Shown: positions 23,640-36,620, counted from the stretch's first letter. The stretch: 64,000 nt of DNA from Coenobita brevimanus (GCA_032717465.1 CM064671.1:54590491-54654490), one strand, 5' to 3'. Notes: generated by a model from the letters alone, not told the origin. A program made the numbers and translations.

Positions 23640-25110
23640 CTTATCCAGCTATATTAATTCGATCAGCTCCACCAAACGATACCTTTGATTTGTGGATGGT
23701 GGGAACGGGACTTGTAATATAGTGTTATGATCGAGATGTATTGCCCTGCACGTGAAATCTGTTTGTTGTCTTCGTTAACAGTGCTGGCGAATTTGGAAGT
23801 GGGATGTTCTTGAAGAGGGTCTGGTAATACATGGGTGGTGGTAGTTTTATGTGTCTAGTCGTGTTGTGTGGTTCCGCCAAATAATATTGATATATGTATG
23901 TCAGCAGAGGCCTCGCTGCAGATATCTATGCCAAGTTGTACATGAATTGTGGGAATGGTTTTGGTGCAGCCAGTGATGAGGTGTATTGTTTTCTTTATAG
24001 TGCTCATGGTGAGGTAATGTTAAATAGGATGGGATGTTATGTCTGGGAAGCATAGGGCATCAGTGATGTGATATATTGTTCGTAAAGTAGGATGAGTGTT
24101 TCTTTTTGTTACTCAAAGTCTGTGTCTGCAACTCCCATTAGGACGCTGAGTCTGAGTATGCACCACATCTTGATGGCTTGTATGTGGTCCTTGAAAATGA
24201 GTCCAGTGCTATAATTTTATCACTCCAAGGATCGAAGTAGGGGGAATGTGTGGAACATGTTTATTGTTTAGTGTGATATTAAAGGTGTACCTGTATTCAC
24301 GACTGCTGCTGGTAATGAGTGTATTGGTTGACTGCGCAGGAGTGATCGTCAGCCTGCTGTCCTCGACTCATGCATGCAGTGTGTTGAGGTGGTCTTGTAG
24401 CATACAGGTTGTGTCTGTGATTTGATGTATGTATGTTTTGGCAATGTCATCTGCATATGAGGCAAGGTTTGTGGACGGCTGGGACTTGGAACTATCGTGC
24501 ATGTATGGACTGAAAAGTGTAAGTGAAAGAATGAAGTCCTGTGAAACCCCGTTAGGGAAATTGTGTGCTTGTGATGACTTCCATTGGAGTGTAGCTTGCT
24601 TGTCTAACAGATAAGTTGTTGGCATACCAGAGTTTGTTTCAGTTCTTCATATTTCTGTTGTAAATTTTTGTGATTAGCTCGTTTCAGGGGATGGTATCAA
24701 AGGCTTTACTAATTTCTATTGTTGAAAGTTCACGTAGTTGATGCCGTCAGATGCCTGTTGTGTGAGGCTGGCTTATACTGTTTAAGGAGTGTAGTGGTTT
24801 ACAGTCGATTTCAGGTGAAACAAGGGAGGTATTAGGCTAGACTTTGTTAACAATTAGGCATTCATTTATCTTGAATGGAGTGTTACGTAATGATGTGAGT
24901 CTGCACAGAGATTAGTGTCTTAGACTTTTAATTGTTGTAAGTGAAATGATAGTTGCTCCATGTTTCCGAAGACTGGGTGTGCTAGGATGTCCGGGTTTCC
25001 AAATGTTGGGAAGCCTAGAATGTGAGTATGAGTAGTTTCTGATGTTTGAGAGGGCTTGGATGTCCGGGCCGTTTGTGGGGTTCTTTTTCGTAATGACGTC
25101 GTCTCTTTAT
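23640..25110 (-). mobile_element. Decayed CR1/Jockey-like LINE, different family
   Basis: On the minus strand, in order: a TIEISKAFDTIP motif A near 24690, then NGVSQDFILSLTLFSPYMHD near 24500 (motif B), LASYADDIAKTYIHQ near 24450 (motif C with YADD), LNTLHA near 24370, and ILGV and HLITGCTKTIP further on toward 23950. This is a reverse transcriptase palm and C-terminus. Several stops and frame changes are present. The sequence clearly differs from the 3.27-kb family. It lies in the gene A intron. Confidence 0.65.
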
Positions 25111-25724
25111 TATGGAGTGTTGTGCGTTACGTTGTGAGGGAATGGAAAGGAGTGCTTAGGAGGAGAAAATCATTTTTCTGATTCAGTGCTTGTTGGTGTA
25201 AGGAGGCTTATGTTTGCGTGGTTGTCCACTTATTCTCAGCAAGGCCATCAAATAGCCAAGGGTTTAATGAGAGATAACACACACATATTTAAATTCATCC
25301 TTACTGAACAACCGCTAAACAGGCAAAAAGACAATAAAAGGCTACTTTTATTTTTGTCGATTGCATAAGAGTCATTTAGTCAGACATCAGGTTTTTACAA
25401 CGTCAGAATTTTCCTCAAGATGTATCCACAATAACCAGAATTTCATTAAGATCCTCAACTCTACAGCTAGGAGAACAGAGGCAAGAGAGAAACAAACTGC
25501 TCGAAATATTTTGATCGGCCCTGGAAAAACAACATGAAGAAGATTTTGATTAATACCTTTTGACTGCACATGGGAGATTAAGGCAGACAGTTTTGCTTAG
25601 TCTCAAGCGTCCCACAAACACATAGCAAGGTCCTTCACTGTACCGATGGCTGGTGAACAAGGACAAGGGGGAAACAAACACAGCGTAACAGTGTGACCGA
25701 CCAAGAAAGGCAAGATCCACTCAC
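25111..25724. other. Intron, no feature seen
   Basis: No protein-like frame or repeat end is evident. Confidence 0.45.
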
Positions 25725-25853
25725 TTGTCATACTTCTCAGGAAAGACTGGGAGAGTAGATGTGTGTGCGAGACCATGCTGCTCACTCCACGAAGCCACAC
25801 ATATTGTCTGAGAACCTTGTGACCCATAAGGAAGATGAACATACACCCCTAGC
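25725..25853 (-). CDS. Ionotropic receptor gene A, exon leading into S1
   Basis: The exon encodes about 42 residues from LGVYVHLPYGSQG to LPVFPEKYD. The PEKY segment followed by FHGAKV in the next exon is the usual lead into lobe S1 of the ligand-binding domain in this family. The acceptor is TTTCTCAG and the donor GTGAGT. One base is carried in and two are carried out, matching both neighbours. A CT/CA microsatellite of about 180 bp begins only about 50 bases upstream of the acceptor in the preceding intron. Seen: splice sites, phases and an open frame. Known: the S1 position in the family. Inferred: expression. Confidence 0.82.
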
Positions 25854-25899
25854 CTGAGAAACAGTGTGTGTTTTAGCACTGCTGAGAGAAAAATTAAAT

Positions 25900-26562
<663 letters not shown>

Positions 26563-26795
26563 TTTTGCAAATTCCTGTCATTAAAAGGCGCAACAATAAT
26601 TGTATTCATGCTGGATAAAGTGTACTTGGACGCTACTAGTTCTTGTATTTGCGTCAACGGTAGGCGGGTGAGGACAATAAGCCTTGTCGACCACACCAAG
26701 AGGCGGTTCTTGAGGGATGTATCAGAAAAGGCGGTAAGGAATGTTGGGTCATCACTCATCACCACTACTGTTACGCACCACGACGCCTGCCTCAG
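26563..26795 (-). CDS. Ionotropic receptor gene A, exon for N-terminal lobe
   Basis: This exon encodes about 77 residues. They include SWCVTVVVMSDDPTFLTAF and RLLVWSTRLIVLTRLPL, which I recognise as a stretch typical of divergent decapod IRs just before the ligand-binding domain. The acceptor is TTTTTGTGTCAG and the donor GTAAGT, with AA left over at the 3' end. The next exon supplies G, giving a lysine codon in the family-typical order. No stop interrupts it. The domain is extracellular, and beta-strand-like hydrophobic runs alternate with polar loops. An alternative acceptor nine bases downstream would remove three residues without changing frame. The exon is clean in a repeat-rich setting, which argues for purifying selection. 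Confidence 0.8.
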
Positions 26796-27189
26796 CTGAC
26801 ACAAAAATAATGTATTGAAAATGTATGGAAATGCTTGTAACCTAGAGTACTTTTAGCAGTGTATCAGAGTTAGGAAAATCGCTGTTTTCCGCTTTACAGT
26901 AAAGTGTATAACACTCAGTTCTTTGAAGTAATTCAAGAGTTCATCTCCTGTCTACTCTTGTTAGAAAATCCTACCTGTCTTGCCTCTACTGTCAACCTGG
27001 AGAGCAGAGCCTGTGTTTCGTTAGCTTCCTTGCCCTCCACTGTGGAGAATGGACTCCATGGTCTTTGATGTAGGCCCATATGCTGGAATAATCTTATTTA
27101 ATTTGTAGTCAGTGTAAGCTTCAATCAAACTGAGTCACTTAAAGACTGGCTGAGTGCATATACAATGTCATTATTTGAGGTCTACTTGT

Positions 27190-27990
27190 ATGGTCATAAA
27201 AGAGATCTAGTCTGTTCAGCGTGCAAATGAAGGCGCGTGAATAAGGGTTTGTGTGCAACCAGTACAGCATCATACTAGGCAGAAGAAGGACGGTTTGAAG
27301 AGCAGGGATTATGTGGATGAGGTGTTTCCTTTGTGTTCATCGTGAGTTTAAGAACCGTGTGTTCCAATTAAAGAAACAAAGGGAGGGATCTTATGTGTGG
27401 TTTCTGATGATAAAGAAATGGCATAGAGCAAAGTTTACAGAGATGATTGAATGGAAGTGTCACAGATCTATATTATGACTGGGAGCGGAGGGGGAAACTC
27501 TAGTGCAATGAAAATTTCTAGCAAACGAGTAAGGCACGTGTGTGAGTGTTAGAGGAAATGAGTGACATTACTAATGTAAAGGTGGAGTTTCACCATGGAA
27601 GAAACAGGTCGTTATCGCAAGGGTGAGTAGGTGAGGGAGTTAGATTTAAGTTTGCTGAACAGAAGACAGATTTAAGTCAACAAGCGAAAGGGAGAAATCT
27701 GAAAGTCAATCACTTGGTATTTGCAGATGACACAATATTAGACATAGATTCATTAGCTTCAGCAGGGTAGTAATGTATATGATTTTGGAAACATTTGTAG
27801 GAGGAGGAGTATACTCGTAAATGAATGTATGTAAGAACGATAAAGATTTAGTAAGATGTAGCACACAGGCAAAGCAGACTGGAGTGAAGTAAGGCTAAAC
27901 AGAATAATTGGAAGAAGTAAATTAAGGGACCAACTGAGTACTAGAGAACCAAAAAAAAAAAAAAAAGTAACTTTTGGAGGTCAGAAGTGT
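27190..27990 (+). mobile_element. Heavily decayed RTE-type LINE remnant
   Basis: A frame with NHLVFADDTILDIDSL near 27706-27755 matches the FADDTV motif C of RTE-like reverse transcriptases. Purine-rich coding-like sequence flanks it and an A-run follows at 27951-27966. Stops break every frame. It lies in the intron between two proposed gene A exons. Confidence 0.5.
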
Positions 27991-28069
27991 GTGGAACGAA
28001 AGATTAATGTCCGCTTAGTTGAAGATGGATATATATGGTTGAATAATTATGCCAAGAGTGTAATTTTAC

Positions 28070-28218
28070 TGACCGACCAGTAATAATATACTGTCTAACT
28101 AAGTTATAAGTATACATGGACAGTACCGAATAAGAAATTGAAGAATTCCCGTCCGTGAAATAGAAGACCGTGCACTGTGAAGCCTCAGACGGTAGCAAAG
28201 CGCCGATGGTTTGAGTCA
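28070..28218 (-). CDS. Ionotropic receptor gene A, second visible exon
   Basis: An acceptor ending TTTCCAG is followed by an open frame containing LLPSEASQCTVFYFTDG, which resembles the N-terminal extracellular part of divergent crustacean IRs. The two leading bases join the single base left by the upstream exon to make a valine codon. The 3' limit is uncertain. The chosen donor is GTAAAA after a serine codon, which gives phase 0 as the next exon needs; a phase-0 GTACTG also exists. Seen: open frame, acceptor and phase match. Inferred: membership in the gene. The last residues (about 20) are less protein-like and may be intron if the earlier donor is used. Confidence 0.45.
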
Positions 28219-28276
28219 CTGGAAAGTCCTTACCAACTAATATGAAGAAAATTGCATTAACGATTTTCTCATTATT

Positions 28277-28404
28277 TGCTTCTCAGTAAAGTAACATATA
28301 CAGCTATTCCTGTCACAGAAATATAGAGGAGGAAATAGATTTGCTTGTCAGTAATGTAACATATACAGCTATTCCTGTCACAGAAATATAGAGAAGGAAA
28401 TAGA
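28277..28404. repeat. Two-copy tandem repeat of about 65 bp at a donor site
   Basis: AACATATACAGCTATTCCTG occurs at about 28291 and 28356, with TCACAGAAATATAGAG after each. The array ends a few bases from the donor of the 28.4-kb exon. Confidence 0.85.
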
Positions 28405-28411
28405 GTCTTAC

Positions 28412-28505
28412 CTGCCGGCAATTTTAGCTGAGTGAAGGAACGCTGAAAGATGGCTGAGGTCAGCAATAGTTTGATCAGCACAGGTCTTGTTGTGTCCATC
28501 ACCAC
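28412..28505 (-). CDS. Ionotropic receptor gene A, N-terminal exon (first visible)
   Basis: Gene A appears to be a divergent ionotropic receptor, a ligand-gated cation channel related to glutamate receptors and used mainly in chemosensation. This exon encodes about 31 residues starting VVMDTTRP and ending LKLPA. It would lie in the extracellular region before the ligand-binding domain. On the minus strand it sits between a TAG acceptor after a T-rich run and a GTAAGA donor, entering in phase 0 and leaving one base over. That base completes a codon with the next proposed exon. A second acceptor four bases upstream opens another frame, so the frame is not certain. No signal peptide or start codon is seen, and earlier exons may exist between 28.5 and 29.5 kb. 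Identity rests on position and phase more than on motifs. Confidence 0.45.
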
Positions 28506-29546
28506 CTACTAAAAAAACCTGTTACATATTGTTCCACCACTTCATCCTTTAACATTTCATCAGTATAGGGTTGGGGGTATTCTATTCAGCCTAGACACTT
28601 AACCTTTTCAATCCAGTGACATATTTTTCAAAGAACTCTGCCTTTCAGTCGAAGACACTGTTCGAGTTACAAAGGATTTCATGATATCGAGGGATTCGTG
28701 GAAGGTATTTTTGATCCCTCTATATGGATTTTTCCCCTTAAAGCTGAATAAAAGTGTCTAATAATAAACATTTTATATACATCATCAGAATGAAGGGGTA
28801 AGGAAGAGATTAACTAATCACTACTCCCTGAGTGTCGTTAGGTGAACAGTAAATCCAGTCATCCTATTGGTTGAGGGAACAGTATTCTGGTAACTAGCAA
28901 TTTTCAGATACATCCCATTGTTATTTTTTTCCATTGTTTACATTACTCCTGTAGGCTATTTCATTGATAATTTCTTTTTTTTTAATGTAAGAACATGTCT
29001 GGAACGGCCCATTCAGTCAATCATACTCAAAGGTTTTTCTAATGCAAGGTGTTCAACTCCCGTAGCCTTTAATGACGTTCCATTTTAAGGCAATTTCAAG
29101 GCAGTTCTTTTATAAATACTCGTATTTATACCAAGAGCATAAATAACACGCAAAAAAAATAAAAATAAAATCCTTCAGTACGATGACTTTCTTATTCTTG
29201 ATATTGCCATTATTTTTTTTTACTGAACTAAGAGATATATCAAAGTAGAGAGTTTACATTTAGACTTCATTAACCCCGCTGGTGCAGTAGGACTCCCTGA
29301 AATAAAATGGGACCGTCTGGTACCAGGAATAACAAAATAGCAGTGATGCCCTGTGGCAAGAGGATTAACCTTGTCATATTGAGAAATATTTGAGAAAGAA
29401 AGAGGTACTGGAGACCCTGCTAACTTGACCAGAGTAAGGACAAAGAAGTTTCGGCGTTATATTTACCAGATTAGTAATGTGATATCAAATTTTATTCTTT
29501 CTACTTCCAGAAGGTTATTTTCAAGATTCTTCGCGACTGCAAGGCA
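28506..29546. other. Region upstream of gene A, no exon found
   Basis: The signal-peptide exon of IR gene A would be expected on the minus strand here or further upstream. I could not identify one. A segment bounded by TTAACCCCGCTGG at 29274 and GAGGATTAACC at 29360 may be a tiny TTAA-flanked element. Confidence 0.3.
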
Positions 29547-32500
29547 GACTGTGGCACCAGTCGAACAGGATAGTACTCCCAAGCTGGACGGAAAGCTAAT
29601 GGTAGGGAGTGCTGGAGCTGCTATCTCATCAGCCCTCGGGACCAGCTACTGACCATTCCTCTTTTCTGAACTAATTCAAGTATATCAGTATTACAGTGAG
29701 CAGGCCAGCATACACTCCTGTACTATTTCCTCTAACTGTAACACAAAAGTACTTTGCACAATATACACCACACTTCCTATTCTAAATAATAGTGGCATCT
29801 CAACGCCCAGCCTCGAACTCCAACGGGGCATAAAAGCCCTCATCATCCGTCCCTCTCCCGGTCATGGGATAGAGAAATGCATGGAAACGTTGTATGAGTC
29901 ACTTCCCGTTCATCTCTGCAACATTTGTAGCCTGTCCTATAATTTTCTTTTTGCTGAACACCACCTTTCTTCCTGTAAACCTCACCTGCTCATCCCTAAT
30001 GAGACTCAGCTGTCAGAGGCGACTGATAGCAAACCCTTCTCTGTATCCTTCTACTTTTTATATAATCACTTCAAAGCCAGAGGTGGCTGTCGTGTATATG
30101 TACACAACAATATATCTTGCTCTCTTGTTCCTGAAAATGAATCCTCTGAATTCTATACTCTCTGGTTTTGGCTATCCTGTCTTTCTGTGACTAAATATAC
30201 CTGTGTTGTGTTCTTACCAACTACTTCTGCTGACTGTCAAAAAGTCTTTGGCTAACTTACTTCTGAGATGGAACATATCCTATCAATTTCTTCTTTCTCT
30301 GAAATCTCCATTCTAGATCATTTTAGTGGTCAGCATCACTTTTGGCTCTCCTCTCCTTTCACTGATCCACCTGGTGAACAAGCCTACATCTTTACTATCA
30401 TCAATGATCTAGAACAGTTTGTGCAGCACCCTCCCCGTTTCCCTGACCGCCATAGAGAGTTCCAACATACTTGAGTTTTTACTTACAACTACTCCATCTG
30501 CTTATGCTGTTAATCATTTCACTCTATTGTGCACCTTCAATCACATCCTTATCACCTTGACCTGTGCTTTTGCTCCAGTAAGGCTTCTGGACCCTTCCAA
30601 GATGTGGCAGCTGTGGCATTTTGGTGATGCTGACTGGGAGGTTCTCAGGCAGTATTCCTTTGCTCTTCCCTGGAATGTGGTCGAGAGCCATTTCAATGAG
30701 CCTTGTGCATTACAGAGATTATTCTGTTAGGCATGGAGGCATACGTTCCTTTCTCTTATCCTGTGGCTAATGATAAAAATGGTTTAATTGTGCTTTTCTA
30801 ATGCTGTCCACAACTAGAAGAGGGCCTGCAAAAAGTACCGGAGTCATTCCACCCATGAATCTCATTTCTTTTGTGTCTCTGGCCGGAACTCTGGTAAGTC
30901 CATCATTTGCTCTAATAAAAACAATTTCATTCTTACTAAATGCTCTGAACTCTCCAACTCAAATCTTCCCTTTCCTTGTGGCACCTTGCCAAAAACCTTT
31001 CTACGTATTTAATTCATCAGCCTTCCCTCCTCTTTTCTGCTGTAATGGCTCAGTAGCTGTTTCTTGTATTGATTCAGCAAAACTTTTTGCTCAGACTTTT
31101 TCCTCCATTTCCACCATAGATGATTCTAGTGCTCTTCCTTTATCACTCTCTAACTTCCTCATGATTGACATTTAATTTTCTTCAGTTGGTGTCTTCTCTG
31201 CCATCACTGGCCTTAACACTAACACGGAATATCAGCCTGATGGGGTCTCCCCTGTTGTTCCCCAAAACTGTGCGCTTCTGTGCATACATCCTGCCTAGGT
31301 AAACTCTTGTCTTTGTTAGCTTGTACCATTCATTCATGCTGGACGTCTGCTTTCATTCAGCTTGTCCCAAAGAAAGGTGACCATTCCCAGCCCTCTAACA
31401 ATCGCTCAATTGTTTTAGCATCCTGTATTTCTAAAGTTTTTGACTCTATTCTTTAAAAAATTGAAAACATTTTTCCAATCAAAACGTTCCTTTCGATCGT
31501 CAGTATGGGTTCCCCCAGGGACATTCCACTGGCCATCTTCTCATCTTTCATTCGGACTCATGGTCATCCTCCTTTCGAGACTAGCGAAAGCTTTGCCACT
31601 GCACTTGACATCTCAAAGGCTTTCAGTCAAGTCTAGCATAAATTCTCACTTTCCAAAACACAGTCTTACGGTTTATATCGTTCTCTGTATATCTTCATCT
31701 CTAGCTTCCTTTCTGGTCATTCTATAGCTGCTGTTGTAGACGGCCACTGTTCTTCTCCTAAGGCTATCAATAGTGGTGTTCTCAGAGTTCGCTCCTATCA
31801 TCTACTTTCTTCCATTTCTTCATCAGTGACCTTTTAAGCTGTACATCTAATTCAATCCACTTATACGCTAATGACTCCACCCTTCACCTTCCCATCCGCT
31901 TCCTGCAGCGTCCATCTTAGCATTACTTCAACAAACAAAGGACGAGGCTATGCACACTTAACGACTGTCGTGGCTTATTTCTCTGATTGGGCTAAAAGTA
32001 ATCTTTTTGTCTTTAATATACAGTATAAAAAACTCAGTTCTAACATCTCTCGAACTATCAGTATCAACCATAGGAGTTTCTTTTAATTTTTAACAATATC
32101 CAGATCAATACCTTATCATCACTGAACATACTTGTTTCTTGGGGTTTCATTCTTTCGGGATATATCTCGGAGAGATTATATTATCTCCCTTGTAAAAGCT
32201 GCTTCCAATAGATTATGTGTGTTAAGCCACCTCCATGCCTTCTTTACCTCTGCACAGTTGTTGTCTTTATACAGTGGTTTTAATTGCCCCAGTTTAGAGC
32301 ACAACTCTCATGTGTGGGGAGGCTCCCCTTCTGCAGCTATTCTCATCAACGTTGAGTCAAAAGCTTTCTTCTCATTCCCTCCCCTATTCTTATTGGTTCC
32401 CTTCAACCTCTGTCCCTTTGTTGCATTGTAGCACCTTTATCTCATTTCAGTCACTACTTCAATGATCCTTGCTGCTCTGAACTGTTTTTTTGCATCCCTC

Positions 32501-32813
32501 CACCACCATGACGGGCTCATAGCGCCAGTCTAACAGAACGCTGTTATCACTTTTCTGTCCAACTCTCTAATGCAAGAGATAACCATTACTCCCAGCTTAT
32601 CATATATGTAACATGTCAGCTCTGGAAATGTCTTAATTTTTCTGTATTTCCTACTGCCTATGGCCTCCAGTGTGTCCAGGCATCTTGAAATAAACAAATC
32701 TTGAATTTGGCTTTCTAGTACCTTTTTTATACTTTTATATTTTTTCTTTTAGGGAACAGTCTTGCGGGCTTCTTTTCTGTGAATCCTTCTTCCTTGCATT
32801 AAAAAAAAAAAAA
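29547..32813 (+). mobile_element. Full-length but decayed EN-RT LINE
   Basis: The copy begins GACTGTGGCACCAGTCGAAC and ends with an A-run at 32801-32813, about 3.27 kb. Endonuclease traces include HLCNICSLSYNFLFAEHHLS near 29906 and ISILDHFSGQHHFW near 30305. The diagnostic GDFN has become DHFS. Reverse transcriptase traces follow near 31200-31600 and a C-terminal SHVWGGSPSAAILINVESKA near 32308. Stops and frameshifts occur throughout. It lacks the MITE that its two relatives at 10.4 and 16.2 kb carry in the 5' UTR. Confidence 0.8.
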
Positions 32814-33019
32814 GTATTGGCTGTACCCCTGTTACCATTACGGATAATATCTAAAGAAAGCCGTTGGAGAAATGCTAACAGGTCATGAAAGAAAGAACTG
32901 AACATAAAACACGGAATTTTATTTTTCCTTAAGTATTTAGTACCTTTGGTATGATGCCAACCTTCAGGATTGCCAGGAAGGGAAGGGGGCTCCCACCATA
33001 GATGCCAATGGGCCATGAA
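32814..33019. other. Spacer
   Basis: A short unannotated stretch with no feature seen. Confidence 0.4.
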
Positions 33020-34450
33020 TCTTCGGGCTTTCTCAGGCTGGCACCTAATTATGATGCCTGCTGAGTAAAGCCTTTAGGGCCCCAGCAGCTGGATGAAAGG
33101 GAAGGCCTGTAGTCCCTCATTTTAGCTCGACCTTGCGTTGGAGCAATGGAAACACAAGCCCGAAGTTTCAGACGCAGTTTAACATTTAGTGGGCACTTTG
33201 TGTTGGGGCTTGGATTATTCGAAGCCTCTAGGAGCATGACCATCTGGGTTTGTTTTCACGAGAGCTTGGCGACAGTGGGTTAGCATAGCTGCACTCTCTC
33301 AGGCGAGGTGGCCTGGCCATGGGAAGTTCAATAGCTATTTTCACACATGAAGTTGGTCCATGAAATGGAAATGTAATTTTAAAGCTCCTAAAACTAAAAA
33401 GAAGAAAGCTCTATACCTAAAATATTTCCATGTAATAATTAGTACAATAAATTCTTAATTTTAACAGTAGCACAGGAGATCATTTCTCTCACAGAAGTAC
33501 ATGGTGAAATTAAGAAGTTTTCAAACAAATTTCAGATAACCATCAAACATTGATAATTATGACTAAAGCTTTCACAGACAAATAGCCTTGGCCAATTGGT
33601 GAGTTTGTATATAAAATATTTCAGCCGCATTATTTTGGCCCTCTTATTACCATGAGGAAACAGTTCCATCATGTTCACCCAAATTTGGCTTAAAGCCTGC
33701 CAATAAAATAAATATGTGGGGTTTGTTCCTGATACTGAACCTAACCTATAGGCCAAGAATTACTTGTACATGGACAAATTATCACTGTTTGATGGTTAAA
33801 TGAAATTTATCTGAAAATAATCCAATTTCACAGTGTATTTCAGTGAGAACTACCTATTTCATGTGCGACCTGATTAAAACCCTTGATTTTTATTTCTTTT
33901 TTTCAAATTTGGCATGGCATGGCTACTTATTATTAAGGCGCTTAAACATTCCAACTTCGCCATTTGAATGATCACCCTACTACACACACTACTGGTCCGA
34001 CTATGACAGCAATGTCCATGGTAGCTGAGTTGGGGTGAGGATTTCTATTCCTTTTGCCCCATCAATCTTCAGGATTACTTAGAATGAACTTGATGTACAC
34101 TGTGGGCTTCATCTCTCTCTTACTGCGCTGTACGCTCCAACTGAGATAAGTGATCTTAAAGGAAAAGAGCCCTTCTATGCCAAATGAGTAAACTCATTTG
34201 TAAAACAGAACCCTTTTAGGATACAGTATTGCTTTTGGGAGACTTCAGAACAGTTCGTGGTACTGACAGGGAAGGCTTCAAAGATCTTCACAAGCCTGAT
34301 CTACACCGCTGGAGGAGTTACTAAGCAGACTGGCATCCGTGTAAGTAACTGTTGGAGGATCCTTCAGAACTGCAGGATTTTCAGGAGTGCAAAGATTTTT
34401 TTTCTAGTGGGCAAAGACTATTTGTTGCTACTCTAATTCTTGCAGCACTT
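33020..34450 (+). mobile_element. LINE 5' leader and endonuclease remnant, third family
   Basis: At 33040-33310 the leader contains CAGCAGCTGGATGAAAGG and GAGCTTGGCGACAGTGGG, which I associate with a LINE leader seen in decapods. At 34118-34450 frames read LTALYAPTEISDLKGKEPFY, then GDF-like sequence with GTDREGF and HRW traces, the order of an AP-type endonuclease. A non-LINE stretch at about 33350-34100 separates them. No intact frame remains. Confidence 0.4.
33530..33820. repeat. Small element with inverted ends
   Basis: CATCAAACATTGATAATT near 33541-33558 pairs with AATTATCACTGTTTGATG near 33778-33795 with one mismatch, and TTTCAGATAA extends the arms outward. The size and ends suggest a MITE inside the LINE leader region. 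Confidence 0.5.
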
Positions 34451-34718
34451 CGTCATCGAATATTCAACTATCTATTAGCTGACTCAGTATCCTGTGAGCA
34501 ATGGTCCTGACAAAAGGATCTCCAAGCAATTCTAGGCTCATATAACTAACTTAAACAGGTAAAAGTCCCTCTCGTGTTCGCTGCATGCAGCTACCAGGGT
34601 TTTCCCAAGTATAGAGTGGGTTATTGAAAAGTCAGCATAATTCTCTCAACCATCTTTAAATCACTCCCACCTGATAAAATCTGGAGGTATCATCAGTTTA
34701 TGGAAACGATAAAAAACA

Positions 34719-34957
34719 GGTCGCCTCCGTGTCGGCCTGTTCTCCTCTTTCAGGCTGTCCTTCATCCAACTTACACCACCATCACCGATATTCCTTCACA
34801 CCCCAGCCCTCCATTACATCTTTGGTCTCTACTTCCCCCACTCTTCCCCCACGTCGTTCATATACACGCCCCTATTCAGTACCTAATTCTCCATTCTCTT
34901 CACATGGCCATTCTTTTCAGCACATCCACATCAACATTACAACGCTCCTGTTGTGAA
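34719..34957 (-). mobile_element. RTE-type LINE 3' fragment
   Basis: Pyrimidine-rich sequence parallels 35100-35360 of the near-complete copy, including a CACATGGCCA motif and CACATCCACATC. The terminal GCCAGACGCC is missing. It is highly diverged. Confidence 0.55.
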
Positions 34958-35070
34958 CCGAAATAGGTCAATAGCACTAATTATTAGACGGGTAACAATC
35001 TTCTCGGGATGCGTCCCCCTATCTTATACTCATTATATTCTATCTATCTATCTATCTATTGCCAGACGCC

Positions 35071-36620
35071 TCAATCCTGTACGGGGTAGCCACAAACAAA
35101 TCGCCTCAACGTCACTCTGTCCCCCGCCATATCACTGCCCTGCTCCCAACTCACACACCCCTCTCTCATATACCCCACCACTCCATCCCTCCATCTCATC
35201 CTCGGCCTCCCCCTCCCCCTCCCTCTCCCCTCCTCCACCTCACTCACATACACTCTCATCGTCAGTCTCTCACCCTCCATCCTCTCCACATGGCCAAACC
35301 ACCTCAATGATCTCCTAACGCTTCCCATCACATCCACATCCACACCACAACGCTCCTTTATATTCTCATTTGTCAGCCTGTCTCTCCATGTGACTCCACA
35401 GGCTCCTCTTAAATAACTCATTTCCACTGCTCTCACTCTTGACTTGTGTCCTGCCAACAACGTCCAAGCTTCACTTCCATACGTTAGAGTTGGTATCACA
35501 ATACAGTCATTTAGTAACTTTTTCACTTCCATGCTCACTTGCCTGTTTTTTATCACTGTTTTCAAGGAACCAGCAACTTTTCTCTCTTGTTGTACCCTTT
35601 CAAGCACTTCACCCTCCAATCTTCCATCCTTACTCATCACACTCCCCAAGTACTTAAACGTACTCACATTTTCCATTTCCTCACCAACCAATCTCACTGT
35701 ACATTCACTGACTTAACCTCTCTCAAAGACCATCACTTTACTCTTCCCCAAATTCACCTTTACAATCCGTTTCTTACACACTCTCCCAAACTCATCCATC
35801 AAGCCTTGCAGCTCCCCTTCGTTTTCACTTAAAAACACAGTATCATCTGCAAACACAGTACAGGAAGTTTCCAAACATCACCCTCTCTCACTAGGGCCAC
35901 GTCAACATCCACTGTCCTACCTTGTACCTCTTTTATTACCCCATCCATGTACAGATTAAACAACCATGGAGACATAACACATCCCTGTTTCAACCCAACC
36001 TTCAAAGAGAAAATTCACTTAGTTCACCATCCACACGCACTGCAGCCTTAGCATCATCATACGTACTCTTCACAGCATTCAACAATTTCCCATCTACTCC
36101 ATATATTCTTAATACTTTCCACAATCCTTGTTTGTCCACCCTGTCATATGCTTTCTCCAAATCCATGTAGGCTGCATACAACTTCTTTTCATTGTCTAGG
36201 AACTTTTGCACTAAAGATCTAAGAATGAATTTCTGATCTACACAACCTCTTCCCTTCATAAAGCCTCCCTGCTCTTCTCCAACTAATTCCTTTGTTTTTT
36301 CCCTAACTCATTCAAGAAGTATCCTACCACACACTTTTCTTATTACACTAAGAAGACAAATGCTCCTATGATTACCATACACTTCATTTTCCTCTTTCCC
36401 TTTGCACAAGGGAATAATTATATCTGACTTCCAATCCTCTGGGACTCCACCTTCCTCCCAGGCCAATCTGCACATCATCCACATCCATTCTACTACTATC
36501 TCTCCCCCATGCTTCAGCATTTTACCACACACTCCATCAATTCCTGAGGCTTTCCCCAATTTGACTTTCTTAATGCTTCCACAACTTCTGTCTTACTGAT
36601 TTCTTCCTGTCTTCTCACCT
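35071..36620 (-). pseudogene. RTE-type LINE reverse transcriptase and C-terminus
   Basis: Minus-strand frames give GKASGIDGVCGKMLKHGGE, then DWKSDIIIPLCKGK, then AAYMDLEKAYDRVDKQGLWK (motif A). A FADDTV motif C follows near 35845. The C-terminus is open for 208 codons at 35071-35697, with STFKYLGSVMSKDGRLEGEV, AWTLLAGHKSRVRAVEMSYL and RSLRWFGHVERMEGERL. These blocks define the RTE/BovB-like order. Frameshifts interrupt the palm, so it is inactive as it stands. Confidence 0.82.
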
